Shown here: in pieces, positions 42,511-52,869 of the stretch | Layout: the number at the start of each line of letters is the position of its first letter | Position numbering within the stretch: the stretch's first letter is position 1 | Assembly: GCF_011759375.1 (NCBI RefSeq) | Contig: NZ_JAARML010000002.1 | Span: forward strand, 744,001 to 808,000 | Reading direction: 5' to 3' | Length of the DNA stretch: 64,000 bases | Source: Paraflavitalea devenefica | GTDB taxonomy: Bacteria; Bacteroidota; Bacteroidia; Chitinophagales; Chitinophagaceae | Notes under the pieces: model-generated | Databases searched by the model: none | Told to the model about the DNA's origin: nothing | Seen by the model: the letters and a program-made list of their open reading frames with translations, nothing else | Program-made: the position numbers and the translations under genes

Positions 42511-44847
42511 ATGAAGAAACAGGTTATTGATTATTCGGGCGATGCCTGGCGCGCCCAGGAACTTACCTGCATCCTTTCATTCCAGCCCTTTCTTAATTGG
42601 TTGAAAAAAAGGGTGGCGGAGGAGTCTTCTGTCAAAGTGCATTTCTACCGGATGGTGCTGGAACGCTTAGAGGCCTGTCCTGCCGCCCAGGGCGATATCC
42701 CGGTGGAAAATATTTACGACTATGAGGAACTGCTGGAATGGATGTATGCCTGTCTAACCCCGGCTGCCGAACCGGAACAGGACATTATGTGGGGCCTATG
42801 GACGCCGGTGCTGCCCATCATGTTCTATGGTACAGATATTTTTTATGAGCTGATCCAATCGTATAAGATAGACCTTCGCCACCGTACGCCGGAAGATTTC
42901 CGCCGGGAGCAACTGCAGATGGTATATTCCTTTATTCTTAAAAAGCTTTACCAGTTTTCACCGCGGCAGAATGAATATGCGCATGCCTATCTAAATCCTG
43001 CTACTGACCTGCTTCAATATTATACGATTGACATTAACGCCGATTTTATTGATGTTACGCCCATTGGTCCGCTGCCGGAGCTTGACCTGCAAAAGCTGAG
43101 CAATCTCTTGCAGGAAGGGGCTGGTTATGAGGCACTGGAAAATATACTTCCCCTGCATTTGTTCCGTTTCAGGGGCATCTCTGTATCCACCATCACCGAT
43201 ATTACTGCCCACCACGCACTCGATAACCTGCGGCAGGTGCGGTTTACCCGTGATCCGGGCGAACGGGAAACCGCTTACCAGCATGTGATCCGCTCTCTTA
43301 AAACACTCGTGCGCAATAATAAGATCCAGTTTGATCTTTTCCCGTTGGTATTGGTGAATGGGCGCTACGTATATGGCTATGAAGTAGGGGGAACCGGTAT
43401 TTTATATTCCGTGTGGGGCGACCGGACACTCACCCCCGAGGAGTTTGAGCAGCAGGCTGCAGCCTATGCCGCGCATCCGAAATCCTTCTTCTCGCCCGAT
43501 GTACGGAAGGAAAGCCTGGAAGTCGACAAGTGGCTGATACATTTTATTAATGCCGGTGTATGTTCCCTCGCTACCATGCCGGTATTTTATGCGCAAAAAA
43601 TGGTAGGCACCCTTTGTATGTACACACTGGGGGAAGAAACATTTGATGAACAGCGCTTTGCCTTACTGGAAACGGCGATGCCTGCCATCGGGCAAATACT
43701 GCAGGTATTCATTGATGAGTTCAACCTGGAAATAGAAGACATTATCCGCGAAAAATATACTTCTGTACAACCTGCTGTGCAATGGAAATTCAGGGAAGCC
43801 GCCTGGCAACACCTGTACCATGTTAAAAAACAACTGCCGCCGGCGAGGTATCCTATCCAGTTCAGCGAACTTTATCCTTTGTATGGGGCCGTTGATATCA
43901 GGAATTCCAGCGTAGAAAGAAATAAAGCCATTATAGCCGACCTCGGCGCCCACCTGCAGTTGCTGCACAATACCCTCGACAACCTGCAGCTTTTGCATCC
44001 TTCCATGCTGATGGAGCAAATGCGCTATACCATCCAGAAGTGGCAGCAGGCACTGACGCAGGGCATATTGTCTGCTACGGAGGAGGCCAGCCTCAATGAT
44101 TTTCTTGCCCGGGAAGTAAGTGCGTGGCTCGATCACCTGGCGGAGCAGCATATGGAGTCGCGTAAGGCGATTGAACATTACCGGCAGGTTATCCAGGATA
44201 ATGAAAGTGTGGTCTTTGCCAACAGGCGTGCGTTGGAAACCTCCATGCAACTGATCACTAACAGGGTGAGCAATTACCTCGATACAGAAAATGCCCAGTT
44301 GCAGCAGCAATATCCCTGTTATTTTGAGAAGTTCAGAACCGACGGCGTAGAATATGATTGCTATATAGGCCAGTCCATCGCTCCCGGCAAACACTTCAAT
44401 CATTTCCACCTCAAAAGCCTGCGGTTGTGGCAGCTTTCCTCCATGGCCGCTATTGCACGGCTTACCCGCTCTCTGTTAGCCGAAATGCCGGTGCCGTTAC
44501 ACACTACGCAACTGATCTTCGTACATGATCAAACCATTGATATCAGCTTCCGCGCTGATGAAAGACGGTTTGATGTGGAAGGCGCTTATAATATCCGTTA
44601 CCAGGTGATCAAAAAAAGGATTGATAAAGTCCATATACGGCATACCCGTGAACGGTTAACACAGCCCGATACACTGGCCATTATTTATTTCCATCGCAGT
44701 GACCTCGATGATTACATGCCCTACCTGCAATACCTCCAGGAAACGGGCGTCCTGATGCCCAATATCGAAGAACTGGAACTGGAAGACCTGCAAGGTGTTA
44801 CTGGCCTGCGTGCCCTGCGCGTAGGAATTGCTTTCCTTAAAGAATAG
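42511..44847 (+). CDS. Large cytoplasmic protein with GAF-like segment, function unknown
   Basis: A 778-residue soluble protein without signal or membrane spans. The clearest region is about 345-425, where PVFYAQKMVGTLCMYTL and a following FDEQRFALLETAMPAIGQIL helix look like the end of a GAF domain. The segment YPLYGAVDIRNSSVERNKAI near 455 is shared, from memory, with a Bacteroidetes GAF-containing protein group. The rest is helical, with a beta-rich C-terminal domain ending VTGLRALRVGIAFLKE. No kinase, cyclase or DNA-binding motif was seen. It is monocistronic, with its own -7-like box at 42446. Function unknown. Confidence 0.75.
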   Translation: MKKQVIDYSGDAWRAQELTCILSFQPFLNWLKKRVAEESSVKVHFYRMVLERLEACPAAQGDIPVENIYDYEELLEWMYACLTPAAEPEQDIMWGLWTPVLPIMFYGTDIFYELIQSYKIDLRHRTPEDFRREQLQMVYSFILKKLYQFSPRQNEYAHAYLNPATDLLQYYTIDINADFIDVTPIGPLPELDLQKLSNLLQEGAGYEALENILPLHLFRFRGISVSTITDITAHHALDNLRQVRFTRDPGERETAYQHVIRSLKTLVRNNKIQFDLFPLVLVNGRYVYGYEVGGTGILYSVWGDRTLTPEEFEQQAAAYAAHPKSFFSPDVRKESLEVDKWLIHFINAGVCSLATMPVFYAQKMVGTLCMYTLGEETFDEQRFALLETAMPAIGQILQVFIDEFNLEIEDIIREKYTSVQPAVQWKFREAAWQHLYHVKKQLPPARYPIQFSELYPLYGAVDIRNSSVERNKAIIADLGAHLQLLHNTLDNLQLLHPSMLMEQMRYTIQKWQQALTQGILSATEEASLNDFLAREVSAWLDHLAEQHMESRKAIEHYRQVIQDNESVVFANRRALETSMQLITNRVSNYLDTENAQLQQQYPCYFEKFRTDGVEYDCYIGQSIAPGKHFNHFHLKSLRLWQLSSMAAIARLTRSLLAEMPVPLHTTQLIFVHDQTIDISFRADERRFDVEGAYNIRYQVIKKRIDKVHIRHTRERLTQPDTLAIIYFHRSDLDDYMPYLQYLQETGVLMPNIEELELEDLQGVTGLRALRVGIAFLKE

Positions 44848-44929
44848 ATAAAATTAATGCCTCTCCATAAAATGCCTCAGCAATTTGACCAAAGATTTGT
44901 ATTTTTCTGGAACGCTAATCAAATAATTC

Positions 44930-45382
44930 ATGAAAATAGTTGCCGGAACACTTATCCTGTTGATGTTTATTATGGCAGTCAATGGTAAATCGATTAGACA
45001 GCAACAAGTCTGTAATATAACAGCTATGCAGACGGATACCACGCCCGTCCATGCAAAACAGGCCAAAGCGCCGAAGAAAAATTCAGCCAGGAAAACTGAA
45101 GCCATCGTGAAGGCAGACTCTGCAACTATAAGCGAAGGCCTTGAATTGATAGGTACTTCGGATTGCACCACTTGTCACAAGGTAGAAGAGAATTTCATTG
45201 GCCCCTCTTATAAAGCGATTGCCGGGAAATACAAACCCACCCAGGCAAATATCAGCCTGCTTGTTAAAAGAACCATTGAAGGAGGTTCTGGCGTATGGGG
45301 GCCGGTACCTATGACCCCTCATCCCGATCTGTCAGCAGCCGATGCGAAAAAAATGATGCAATGTATTCTTTCCATGAAATGA
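44930..45382 (+). CDS. Exported c-type cytochrome
   Basis: A 150-residue protein with an N-terminal signal or anchor (about 1-20), a Lys/Ala-rich linker to about residue 60, and one haem c domain: CTTCHKVEENFIGPSYKAIA (haem at CTTCH) and a Met in WGPVPMTPHPDLS as probable axial ligand, ending AKKMMQCILSMK. This is the c551 pattern also found at the ends of PQQ or sorbosone dehydrogenases. It precedes the YeiH-like transporter by 35 bases, probably in one operon. Confidence 0.87.
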   Translation: MKIVAGTLILLMFIMAVNGKSIRQQQVCNITAMQTDTTPVHAKQAKAPKKNSARKTEAIVKADSATISEGLELIGTSDCTTCHKVEENFIGPSYKAIAGKYKPTQANISLLVKRTIEGGSGVWGPVPMTPHPDLSAADAKKMMQCILSMK

Positions 45383-45417
45383 TCCCCATTCCTGAATAAT
45401 AGACTATTAATATTACG

Positions 45418-46785
45418 ATGTCATACGAGAATATAGTTGCAGCTTCCCGGAATAGTGCAGCACTGCAGCCATCAACCAAAAAATCCTTTTTTTCCTCCCT
45501 CACTGAAGACTGGTGGGCAGTGCTGATTGGCGGTACGATTATCATTGCTGCCTTAATCATTGCGTTTGCTGCTACAGGCTTTAAATTCAGCGTGCCTGTT
45601 TACCAATGGGCCACTAAGGATGATCTGTTAAGCAAGGTATTGACGGGGTCTAATCTATTATTGATTGCCGGTATTGGAATCCTTTTTGCCGTCTTGTCTT
45701 CTGTAGCCATTGCACTATCAGGTGGTAGTGTGCGGCGATACCTTAAAGGGTTTGGCCTTGTATTCATCTTAGGTATAATTTCCATCATCATTGCCGGTAA
45801 TAAAACGATCAACTACTATGGTATTGAATATGTCATATTCGCTTTGATCATTGGTCTGCTCATTGGCAACCTTACTACAGTCCCCAACTGGCTGCGGGAA
45901 GCTGCTCGTTCTGAGTTCTTTATTAAAACGGGATTGGTAATTCTGGGTACCAATGTATTGTTTACCGATATTGTAAAAGCCGGGGTGCCGGGCATCCTGC
46001 AGGCGGTGCTGGTGGTAAGCGTGGTATGGTTCTTTGCGCTGTGGCTTAGCCGCAGGCTGAAGGTTGACGATGAGTTTGGGGTGATCCTGGCCTCTGCAGT
46101 GGCTATCTGTGGTGTATCGGCCGCTATTGTAGCCAGTGGCGCTATTAAAGGTGATAAAAAGAAACTCTCTTATATTACTACACTGGTATTGCTGGTGGCC
46201 ATTCCTATGATGGTGCTGCAGCCCTGGCTGGTAAAAATACTGCACATACCCGAAGTGGTGGGCGGCGCCTGGCTGGGTGGTACGCTCGACACTACGGCTT
46301 CTGTAACGGCCGCTGCTGCATTGGTAGGTCCTGCTGCATTAAAAGCGGGCGTGATTATTAAGTTCTCCCAAAACGTATTAATTGGTGTAGCTGCTTTTTT
46401 CATTGCCATCTGGTGGACATACCGGAAGGGTGCCAACGCCGATAAACAATCCCCTGCAGAAACGCCGGGTCTTGGAGTGGTATGGGAGCGCTTTCCCAAA
46501 TTCGTATTGGGCTTTATTGCAGCCTCCCTTCTGTTCTCTTTCTGGATACCCCCTGATACGGCCAAATCGGTGGGGGGTATTCTCAACAGCCTGCGTACGG
46601 TGTGGTTTGCCCTGGCTTTTGTGGCCATCGGCCTGGAAGCAAGGTTTACTGACCTGGTGAAGATCGAAGGCGGGCGCCCGGCCATTGCCTTTATCGGCGC
46701 CCAGCTCTTTAATATTATTTGGACCTTATTATGGGCCTGGCTGCTCTTTGGCGGCATATTGCTGGCAGTGCCGGATATAAAATAA
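45418..46785 (+). CDS. YeiH-type putative sulfate exporter family transporter
   Basis: A 455-residue inner-membrane protein with about eleven hydrophobic spans after a polar N-terminus. The family blocks are ALIIGLLIGNLTTVPNWL, FFIKTGLVILGTNVLFTDI, GVILASAVAICGVSAAIVASGAIKG and GGTLDTTASVTAAAALVGPAA, all characteristic of the UPF0324/YeiH group. Members have been proposed to export sulfate-type anions, though substrates are mostly unproved. The long N-terminal extension (about 40 residues before the first span) is longer than in most. Probably co-transcribed with the cytochrome c gene. It is convergent with the TonB receptor, 6 bases apart. Confidence 0.87.
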   Translation: MSYENIVAASRNSAALQPSTKKSFFSSLTEDWWAVLIGGTIIIAALIIAFAATGFKFSVPVYQWATKDDLLSKVLTGSNLLLIAGIGILFAVLSSVAIALSGGSVRRYLKGFGLVFILGIISIIIAGNKTINYYGIEYVIFALIIGLLIGNLTTVPNWLREAARSEFFIKTGLVILGTNVLFTDIVKAGVPGILQAVLVVSVVWFFALWLSRRLKVDDEFGVILASAVAICGVSAAIVASGAIKGDKKKLSYITTLVLLVAIPMMVLQPWLVKILHIPEVVGGAWLGGTLDTTASVTAAAALVGPAALKAGVIIKFSQNVLIGVAAFFIAIWWTYRKGANADKQSPAETPGLGVVWERFPKFVLGFIAASLLFSFWIPPDTAKSVGGILNSLRTVWFALAFVAIGLEARFTDLVKIEGGRPAIAFIGAQLFNIIWTLLWAWLLFGGILLAVPDIK

Positions 46786-46791
46786 GAGGGG

Positions 46792-49236
46792 TTATTGTGC
46801 CCGTTCTTTTACATCATCGGCCGTATTATCGTTGTACCTGCGTTTGCGGGCGAAAGTTTCTTTACCAAAACTATAACTGAAAGCAATACCCACCCTGCGG
46901 GTATCATTAATGCTGGTGCGATAGGACATCGCCTGTTTTAAACCTTTGGTTTCCTCTTTCCACCGGAGGGTATAGAAGATGTCTTCTACATTGACCTTCA
47001 AGGAACCTTTGCCTTTCAGCACTTTCTTTTGTACAGCAGCATTGACCCAATACCTGGCTTTCACAATACGCTGCCAGTTAATATTGGGTGCGTTATAGGC
47101 CGCATAGATCTCCGCACTCCAGTCTTTAGGAAACCTGAACTGGCTGAGGAAGTTGGTGCGCCAGGTATATATGTGCAGGTCAAGCCTCTCTGTATATACC
47201 TGTCCGGTTGTTGAAAACCGGGCGCCGGCAATATGATAATTGAGGGTCCACCATTTGGTGGGTTTTAAATTCAGGTAAAAGAGCAGGGCCATCATCTGCC
47301 GGGCGGCAATGTTTTCCGACCGGGTGATCAGGATATTCTCCTCCATCCGGGTAGCACCATAAACACCGTCGGTATTGCGCTCAAACATGAATATGGTATT
47401 CGTCAACTGCTTGTACCGGTAGTTTACCTCTATGCGATTGCCATAAGAGGGTTGCAGGTAAGGGTTGCCGGTGGTGTAGGAGTATTGGTCTACAAAAAAC
47501 AGGAAGGGATTGAGTTGCTGGTAGCCGGGCCTGTTAATTCTCCTGGCATAGTTCAACGTCAAAGTATGCCGGCCCGGGCTATCCAGTTTATACGAAAAGA
47601 AGGCCGTAGGGAACAGGCTCGTATAATCATTGGTAAAGGTGCTGGCAGGTACCATGGCATTGCCCAGTTGGCGGCCTTTGGTTTGGGTGTTTTCCAACCG
47701 CAGGCCAAGCTGCATACCGAACCGCTTCCAGTCTTTCCGCCCATTGATATAGGCCGCATTGATGTTCTCCCGGTAAATAAAGTGGTTCGATCTGCCGTAA
47801 TCGGGAACAGCGGTGCTGCCATCCACCCCAAAATAATCTGATTGATTATCGTTCTCCACTATACTGGTTTTAAGACCACCGGCCAGGGAAGCCTTGTTTT
47901 TTAACGGGTGCGAATAATCGGCCTTGGCCGTATATATATCCATATTGGAAGGCAGGTTGTACAAAAACTCATTATGGCTGAGCTGTCCGGACGACTGGCT
48001 CACAAAATTCTGTAATACCTGATTGCCTTTGTTGTTGTAGTTGATGTAATTGATATCGGCTGTCAGTTCTTTACCTGCATTGTCGAACCTGTGCTGCAGG
48101 TTGATATTGCCGCCCAACTCCCGCCAGGTACTTCTGCTATCCGTATTTCCCCAGCCTATGGAGTCGGGTATATTACCTGTGCTGTAGCTGTTGCTGATGT
48201 AATCCGATAATTCTTTTCTGCGGCGGGAAGCGGTAGTTCCGATAAAACCGATGGTAGTTTTGGACGATAGGGTGTAATCCATGCCGAGCCTGCCGTTCCA
48301 TTCATTACTGCCTGAAGAAGAATAGTTCTGTAATGTTACGGCTGCAATTTTTTGTGTACTACCTGTATAGAATGACCTGTTGGTGATGTCGTCATTATAA
48401 CCTGCATACCTGCCGTAGCTGAAATTACCAAACAGGTTGACTTTTCTGTTGAGGTAATTCAGGTTGAGTGAATTGTAGCTTCTGGCCAATTTACCCTGGT
48501 TGTAATTGATGGTGGCGCTGCCGGCATAACCTTGTGTTCTTTTCCTTTTGAGGCGGATGTTGATAATGGCCCCGCCATTGGCATCATACTTTGCCGGCGG
48601 ATTGGTCATCAATTCAATTTTGTCCAGCATGCTGCCGGGTAAAGACCTTAGGTAAGCGGCGAGGTCGCGGCCGCTCATATACGTGGGTCTTCCATCAATG
48701 AGCACATTTACACCGGTGGCGCCGTTCAGGCTGATCTCCCCATTGGCATCCACCGTTATGCCGGGTGTTTTTTCCAGCACTTCCAGGGTATTGCTGGTGG
48801 CGCTGCTGATCATAGCCTCCACATTCACAATTGTTTTGTCAATGTCCTGTTCTATCAATGGCTTTTTGGCGGTCACCACCACTTCCTTCAGGTCGATTTT
48901 CTTTTGGGGCAATAAAATGATAGCAGGAAGCACCAACCGGGCACGATCTCCTGCAAGGGTAAGCGGGGTACTGGTATATTGTTGGGTGCCGGTGGCTGTG
49001 ATGGTAAGGATATACATACCATCAGGCAGGTTGGCAAATTCAAAACGGCCATTATCCTTCGCTGTTTTTGTTTGGATAAGGGCAGAGTCGCCGGCGTTCC
49101 GTAGTTGGAGGGTGGCGCCTGCTACGGGTTCATTTTGTATATCTTTGACCTGGCCGCTGATGGTCTTGCCGGTTGACTGAGCCAGTGCATGCACCGTAAG
49201 GAATACAGTGCAAAGGATAGTAATAAATGATTTCAT
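46792..49236 (-). CDS. TonB-dependent receptor of OMP_b-brl_3 type
   Basis: An 814-residue outer-membrane receptor: signal about 1-20; carboxypeptidase-regulatory-like domain about 22-100 (ISGQVKDIQNEPVAGATLQLRN); plug about 115-230, with VLEKTPGITVDANGEISLNG, VLIDGRPTYMSGRDLAAYLRS and IELMTNPPAKYDANGGAI; and a barrel matching the 'outer membrane beta-barrel family' (TLNYARRINRPGYQQLNPF, YSYTTGNPYLQPSYGNRIE). This subgroup lacks a SusD partner and its ligands are mostly unknown. A LytS/LytTR pair begins 242 bases away in the opposite direction. Confidence 0.92.
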   Translation of the reverse strand: MKSFITILCTVFLTVHALAQSTGKTISGQVKDIQNEPVAGATLQLRNAGDSALIQTKTAKDNGRFEFANLPDGMYILTITATGTQQYTSTPLTLAGDRARLVLPAIILLPQKKIDLKEVVVTAKKPLIEQDIDKTIVNVEAMISSATSNTLEVLEKTPGITVDANGEISLNGATGVNVLIDGRPTYMSGRDLAAYLRSLPGSMLDKIELMTNPPAKYDANGGAIINIRLKRKRTQGYAGSATINYNQGKLARSYNSLNLNYLNRKVNLFGNFSYGRYAGYNDDITNRSFYTGSTQKIAAVTLQNYSSSGSNEWNGRLGMDYTLSSKTTIGFIGTTASRRRKELSDYISNSYSTGNIPDSIGWGNTDSRSTWRELGGNINLQHRFDNAGKELTADINYINYNNKGNQVLQNFVSQSSGQLSHNEFLYNLPSNMDIYTAKADYSHPLKNKASLAGGLKTSIVENDNQSDYFGVDGSTAVPDYGRSNHFIYRENINAAYINGRKDWKRFGMQLGLRLENTQTKGRQLGNAMVPASTFTNDYTSLFPTAFFSYKLDSPGRHTLTLNYARRINRPGYQQLNPFLFFVDQYSYTTGNPYLQPSYGNRIEVNYRYKQLTNTIFMFERNTDGVYGATRMEENILITRSENIAARQMMALLFYLNLKPTKWWTLNYHIAGARFSTTGQVYTERLDLHIYTWRTNFLSQFRFPKDWSAEIYAAYNAPNINWQRIVKARYWVNAAVQKKVLKGKGSLKVNVEDIFYTLRWKEETKGLKQAMSYRTSINDTRRVGIAFSYSFGKETFARKRRYNDNTADDVKERAQ

Positions 49237-49369
49237 GGCGTATTATTTAGGATGGATGCAGGTTTAGGGCAAATTTGGCCCAGGGATAGGGCCCTTTGAA
49301 ATAATCATGTTGTATGCCGGTAAATCCATGACAGAAGGCCGTTTGGGAAGGACAAAAATATTCATCAGT

Positions 49370-49388
49370 TGACAGGGGGAGTCTGTCA
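49370..49388. repeat. Short inverted repeat between receptor and LytS gene
   Basis: TGACAG (49370-49375) and CTGTCA (49383-49388) flank 7 bases. It lies in the divergent gap 49237-49478 and could be an operator; no other clear signal was seen there. Confidence 0.35.
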
Positions 49389-49478
49389 CAAGTGCGGCCC
49401 GGTTCATCAGGAAAGTTTTCCTACATAAATTTCGATGATCAGCTTTGCAGGTAATACATCAGCTAAAAAATAACTAAT

Positions 49479-50522
49479 ATGAAGGTTTGGAATAAAGCAG
49501 GAAATGGGCGGTCTGATTCGAATACACAGCACCTGTGGTTGATCCTTGCGGCAGGCATTCCCATCTTCCTGACCGCCGATTTCTATGTAAGTGCGCTTAT
49601 GAACAGGAACTCAGAGCAGATTGCTTTTCTCATCACCATTTATATCCTGATAGGTGTTTATATAGGACGTTACGTATCCCAGATATGGATCAACAAATAC
49701 CGCGTGGTTCCCCGGTGGATTTTTATACTATTTATTGTGCTCATGCTTGCCTGTACGATCATCGTGTTCATAGTTGCCGGGCTTACGATCACCGGTAGCA
49801 AGCATTTTATGGGCTTTTTATTTTTAGGATTGCCGTTGTTGATATTAAGTATTTCAACAGGCATTCTTATTAAACTGGTGCGTACCACTGTCAAGAACCA
49901 GTTGCAGGATGCCCGGGTTACTGCCGAACAAAGCCAGAGTGAACTTAAGTTGCTGCAAAGCCAGTTGAGTCCGCATTTCCTGTTCAATACACTGAATAAT
50001 ATTTATGGTATTTCCTTATCGCGGCACGAAAATGTGCCCCCTTTATTGTTAAAGCTGTCTGACCTGCTTCGTTATTCAGTATATGACGCACGGGAGCAGT
50101 TTGTGCCGCTGGTGAATGAACTGGAGTACATGCACAATTATATAGACTTTGAGAAAATACGGATCGGGGAGAAGTTGCAGTTGGTTACTGAATTGGAATA
50201 TCATATTGATCCGAAAATAAAGATAGCGCCACTGTTGTTGATCGTGTTCATTGAGAACGCCTTCAAGCATGCGAAGAACACCACGGAACAGGAGGTTTTC
50301 ATAGATATTAAACTGAAGATATGGGGTAAAAAGATATTGTTTGCTGTTAAAAATTCAAGTAACGGTGTGCGGGATGAAAAGAGTATCTTGGGTAATAATA
50401 GCGGCTTTGGTCTGGACAATGTTACAAAAAGGCTGGAGCTGTTATACCCCAGAGAGCATGACCTGCAAATAATAGAGGAAGATGGGTTTTATAGTGTCAT
50501 GCTGCAGTTAAAAGTGAAGTGA
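49479..50522 (+). CDS. LytS-type membrane histidine kinase
   Basis: A 347-residue sensor with four membrane spans (about 19-40, 49-69, 78-104, 112-132), then a coiled linker and a LytS kinase: LQSQLSPHFLFNTLNNIYG with His166, LSDLLRYSVYDA and LVNELEYMHNYIDFEKIR. The ATPase N-box is intact, LLLIVFIENAFKHAKN with Asn260, and the GFGLDNVTKRLELLYP block is present. This contrasts with the defective N-box of the sensor at 35741. No extracellular domain, so the signal may be within the membrane. The next gene starts one base after its stop. Confidence 0.92.
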   Translation: MKVWNKAGNGRSDSNTQHLWLILAAGIPIFLTADFYVSALMNRNSEQIAFLITIYILIGVYIGRYVSQIWINKYRVVPRWIFILFIVLMLACTIIVFIVAGLTITGSKHFMGFLFLGLPLLILSISTGILIKLVRTTVKNQLQDARVTAEQSQSELKLLQSQLSPHFLFNTLNNIYGISLSRHENVPPLLLKLSDLLRYSVYDAREQFVPLVNELEYMHNYIDFEKIRIGEKLQLVTELEYHIDPKIKIAPLLLIVFIENAFKHAKNTTEQEVFIDIKLKIWGKKILFAVKNSSNGVRDEKSILGNNSGFGLDNVTKRLELLYPREHDLQIIEEDGFYSVMLQLKVK

Positions 50523-50523
50523 A

Positions 50524-51237
50524 ATGAACAGGTTTAATTGCCTCATTGCGGATGATGAGCCCATCGCCCGGGAAATAATCCAGGGTTATTGTAATCATTT
50601 ACCTGTGCTGAACGTAGTGGCTGCCTGCGCCAATGCCCTTGAAGCCAAAGCAGTACTGCAAGAGCAACCTATTGATATTCTCTTCCTGGATATCAATATG
50701 CCGGTACTGGATGGCATTGCTTTTCTGAAAACAGTCAAAGACCCTCCGCAGGTAATATTTACCACTGCCTATAAGGAATATGCCTTGAACGCTTTCGACC
50801 TGGCAGCCTGCGATTACCTGCTGAAGCCGTTTTCCCTCGACCGGTTTATTGTAGCAGTAGATAAAGCTATCAATCAGTTGAACAAACCTGTTCCGCCTTC
50901 TATTGGCGGTCCGGTAGAGGTCAGAGGAGAGGACTTTACGTTTATCAGGACCGATAGTAAGATCTATAAAGTTTTATACAGCCATATTCTTTATGCGGAA
51001 GCTAATGGCAATTATACCAAAATTGTGATGCTGCAACATACGCTGATGCCGGGCATGACATTCTCCGCTATTGAGCAACAATTACCTCGTTCCTTATTCA
51101 TCCGGGTGCACCGCTCCTTCATCGTGAACAAAGCGGCCATTTCCCATATAGAAGGCAACAGGGTATACATTGGTAAAACAGAGATCCCCATCGGCAGTAA
51201 TTACAAAGACGATTTCCTGAAGCAGTTGGGGCTTTAA
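50524..51237 (+). CDS. LytTR-family response regulator
   Basis: A 237-residue regulator. The receiver (about 1-118) has LIADDEP near 7-13, phospho-acceptor Asp56 in [25 protein letters not shown] and DYLLKPFS. The LytTR domain (about 138-237) has [44 protein letters not shown] and [11 protein letters not shown]. It overlaps the convergent Gly-rich gene by 4 bases at its 3' end. The promoter of that gene carries two repeats TCGTTCACNTAC 21 bp apart, suitable for a LytTR dimer, and is a plausible target. Confidence 0.92.
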   Translation: MNRFNCLIADDEPIAREIIQGYCNHLPVLNVVAACANALEAKAVLQEQPIDILFLDINMPVLDGIAFLKTVKDPPQVIFTTAYKEYALNAFDLAACDYLLKPFSLDRFIVAVDKAINQLNKPVPPSIGGPVEVRGEDFTFIRTDSKIYKVLYSHILYAEANGNYTKIVMLQHTLMPGMTFSAIEQQLPRSLFIRVHRSFIVNKAAISHIEGNRVYIGKTEIPIGSNYKDDFLKQLGL

Positions 51238-52811
51238 GGTTTTGAAGGATTTGCCATTCTTGCCGGAATTATATTTTCTGAGGCCGCCGTTGTTATCTTT
51301 ACTGCTTCGATCAGTTTTCCTGCCTCTCTTTCAGGACCTATGGGAAAACGCATATCCGCAAAGCGGGAGTTCACCCTGCCATTGGCTTCTTTGGTGTCGG
51401 CCCGGTTGGCAATAATCTGGTAGCTGAAAGAAGTATTGGAAGTGCCACCTTGCAGTTCGATAACATCAAAGCCCGAAGCCGATTTATTGGTAACATACAC
51501 GCCTTTGCAATCGCCTTCCAGTTGTATGAATACTTTTAAGGGCCTTTCCTTACTAACAGAAATATTGCGGGCTAAAATAGGATCAATAGTTACGTGGGCT
51601 TTACCATTCACCAGTTGTGCCGTGCCAATATCCTGAAATAATACTTCCGGTGCTTCTGTACAATACATGATGCGGTTCCTGTCCTGCTCATCCTTTACCA
51701 TGGTCGATTTTGTACCGCTGGACAAAATAGCATAATCCGTATTTCCGGTGCGTCCGCCTATATACGCAAAACCATTACCTGATGGCAGGTAATCAAAATA
51801 ACCAGCCCATTTTCCGTTCGTTACTGCTGCACCTGGTGAACTGGCATAAGCTGTCAGGCCAAAATTTTCACCCTGTGCTACTACACCTGCCCCGCCGCCT
51901 ACATTGTTATAACTTGTTATGCCATTGCCCAGACCGATAACACCGATACCATTGCCGGCATCCAAACCGGTAGAATAAGTGCCGGCATAGCTTCCATTAG
52001 CTGCCAGGCCTGAACCGGTAGGATGGAGCGTCATAGCCGTCATGTTATTACCCGATCCCAGTACGCCTGTACCAGACATTTGGAAGTTCGTGCCGTGAAC
52101 ACCCGGATTGGTTGCAGCGCTGGTTCGTCCGTCTACTCCAATTCCGTTCGTCGCGGTGCCCATCACGCCGGCTCCGCCAGCACTATTACTGCCGTAAACA
52201 CCGGATCCCGTACTGTTATTAGCTCCCCATACTCCCTGACCCGTGCCTTGATTTTCTCCATAAACACCGGCAAAAGCGCCTGCACTGTAACCATTGATGG
52301 GATAACCAAAGTTACTGATAGCACCATTGGCGCCTGTTCCGAATACTTCCAGCGCATCCGATGATGATCTCAGAATAGTTCCGTTGATTATCACCTGCCC
52401 ACCAGCCCTTGTCCGCACACGCTCTGTGTTGTTGGTTTTGGTGATCAGGTCCTGTGCATCAGTAGTGCCAATAAAATGAGTTCCTGGCACGGTGCCGCTA
52501 TTGCCTGCAGTTTGCCAGGTGGCATTGGTGGTGGTCAAGGCTATCCAGTTGGGCGTGCCGGGCGTACCGCTGTTGTAATAAAAACCAACGGGGGCATCGG
52601 TTTGAAAGACAAGCAGCCCAGTAGCGGGAGCAGTGATAGCGGCTTTCTGTGCCGCTGTCATCGATGGGATGAGCAATCCTTTGGTGGTGCTTTTAATATC
52701 CAGCATGGCGCTGGCCTCCGGTACGCTTCCATCGGTATTAATGCCTACCTGGGTAAAGGCCGCAGTTGATAAAAAGAGGCAGCCGGTGATCAGGAATAAT
52801 CTCAGTCGCAT
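51234..52811 (-). CDS. Gly-rich repeat surface protein (tail-fibre-like)
   Basis: A 525-residue exported protein (signal about 1-20, ending AAFTQ). The N-terminal part, [20 protein letters not shown] and [16 protein letters not shown], is a common Bacteroidetes start for surface beta-structural proteins. Residues about 170-330 are Gly/Asn/Ser-rich with imperfect repeats of GSGVYGSN and GTGVLGSG type, suggesting a stacked beta structure. The C-terminal domain (about 365-525) begins [22 protein letters not shown] and has no S74 peptidase triad that I can see. Probably an adhesin-like or extracellular matrix protein. Its promoter region holds a palindrome and a 21-bp-spaced repeat. Confidence 0.75.
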   Translation of the reverse strand: MRLRLFLITGCLFLSTAAFTQVGINTDGSVPEASAMLDIKSTTKGLLIPSMTAAQKAAITAPATGLLVFQTDAPVGFYYNSGTPGTPNWIALTTTNATWQTAGNSGTVPGTHFIGTTDAQDLITKTNNTERVRTRAGGQVIINGTILRSSSDALEVFGTGANGAISNFGYPINGYSAGAFAGVYGENQGTGQGVWGANNSTGSGVYGSNSAGGAGVMGTATNGIGVDGRTSAATNPGVHGTNFQMSGTGVLGSGNNMTAMTLHPTGSGLAANGSYAGTYSTGLDAGNGIGVIGLGNGITSYNNVGGGAGVVAQGENFGLTAYASSPGAAVTNGKWAGYFDYLPSGNGFAYIGGRTGNTDYAILSSGTKSTMVKDEQDRNRIMYCTEAPEVLFQDIGTAQLVNGKAHVTIDPILARNISVSKERPLKVFIQLEGDCKGVYVTNKSASGFDVIELQGGTSNTSFSYQIIANRADTKEANGRVNSRFADMRFPIGPEREAGKLIEAVKITTAASENIIPARMANPSKP

Positions 52812-52816
52812 AAGGG

Positions 52817-52834
52817 AACATTTATATAAATGTT
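52817..52834. promoter_or_regulatory. Perfect 18-bp palindrome before Gly-rich gene
   Basis: AACATTTATATAAATGTT is a perfect palindrome 5 bases from the ATG of the leftward gene. It overlaps a -7-like TACTTTTA (52841-52834 leftward) by one base, so it may be an operator or fold in the mRNA leader. Confidence 0.5.
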
Positions 52835-52869
52835 AAAAGTATGATCTATGGCGGCCGGATGATAAGGAT

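Noticed and set aside
43663..44409. 248-codon minus-strand open frame inside the GAF-like gene
   Set aside because: No signal, domain or promoter; the plus frame is continuous over 778 codons.
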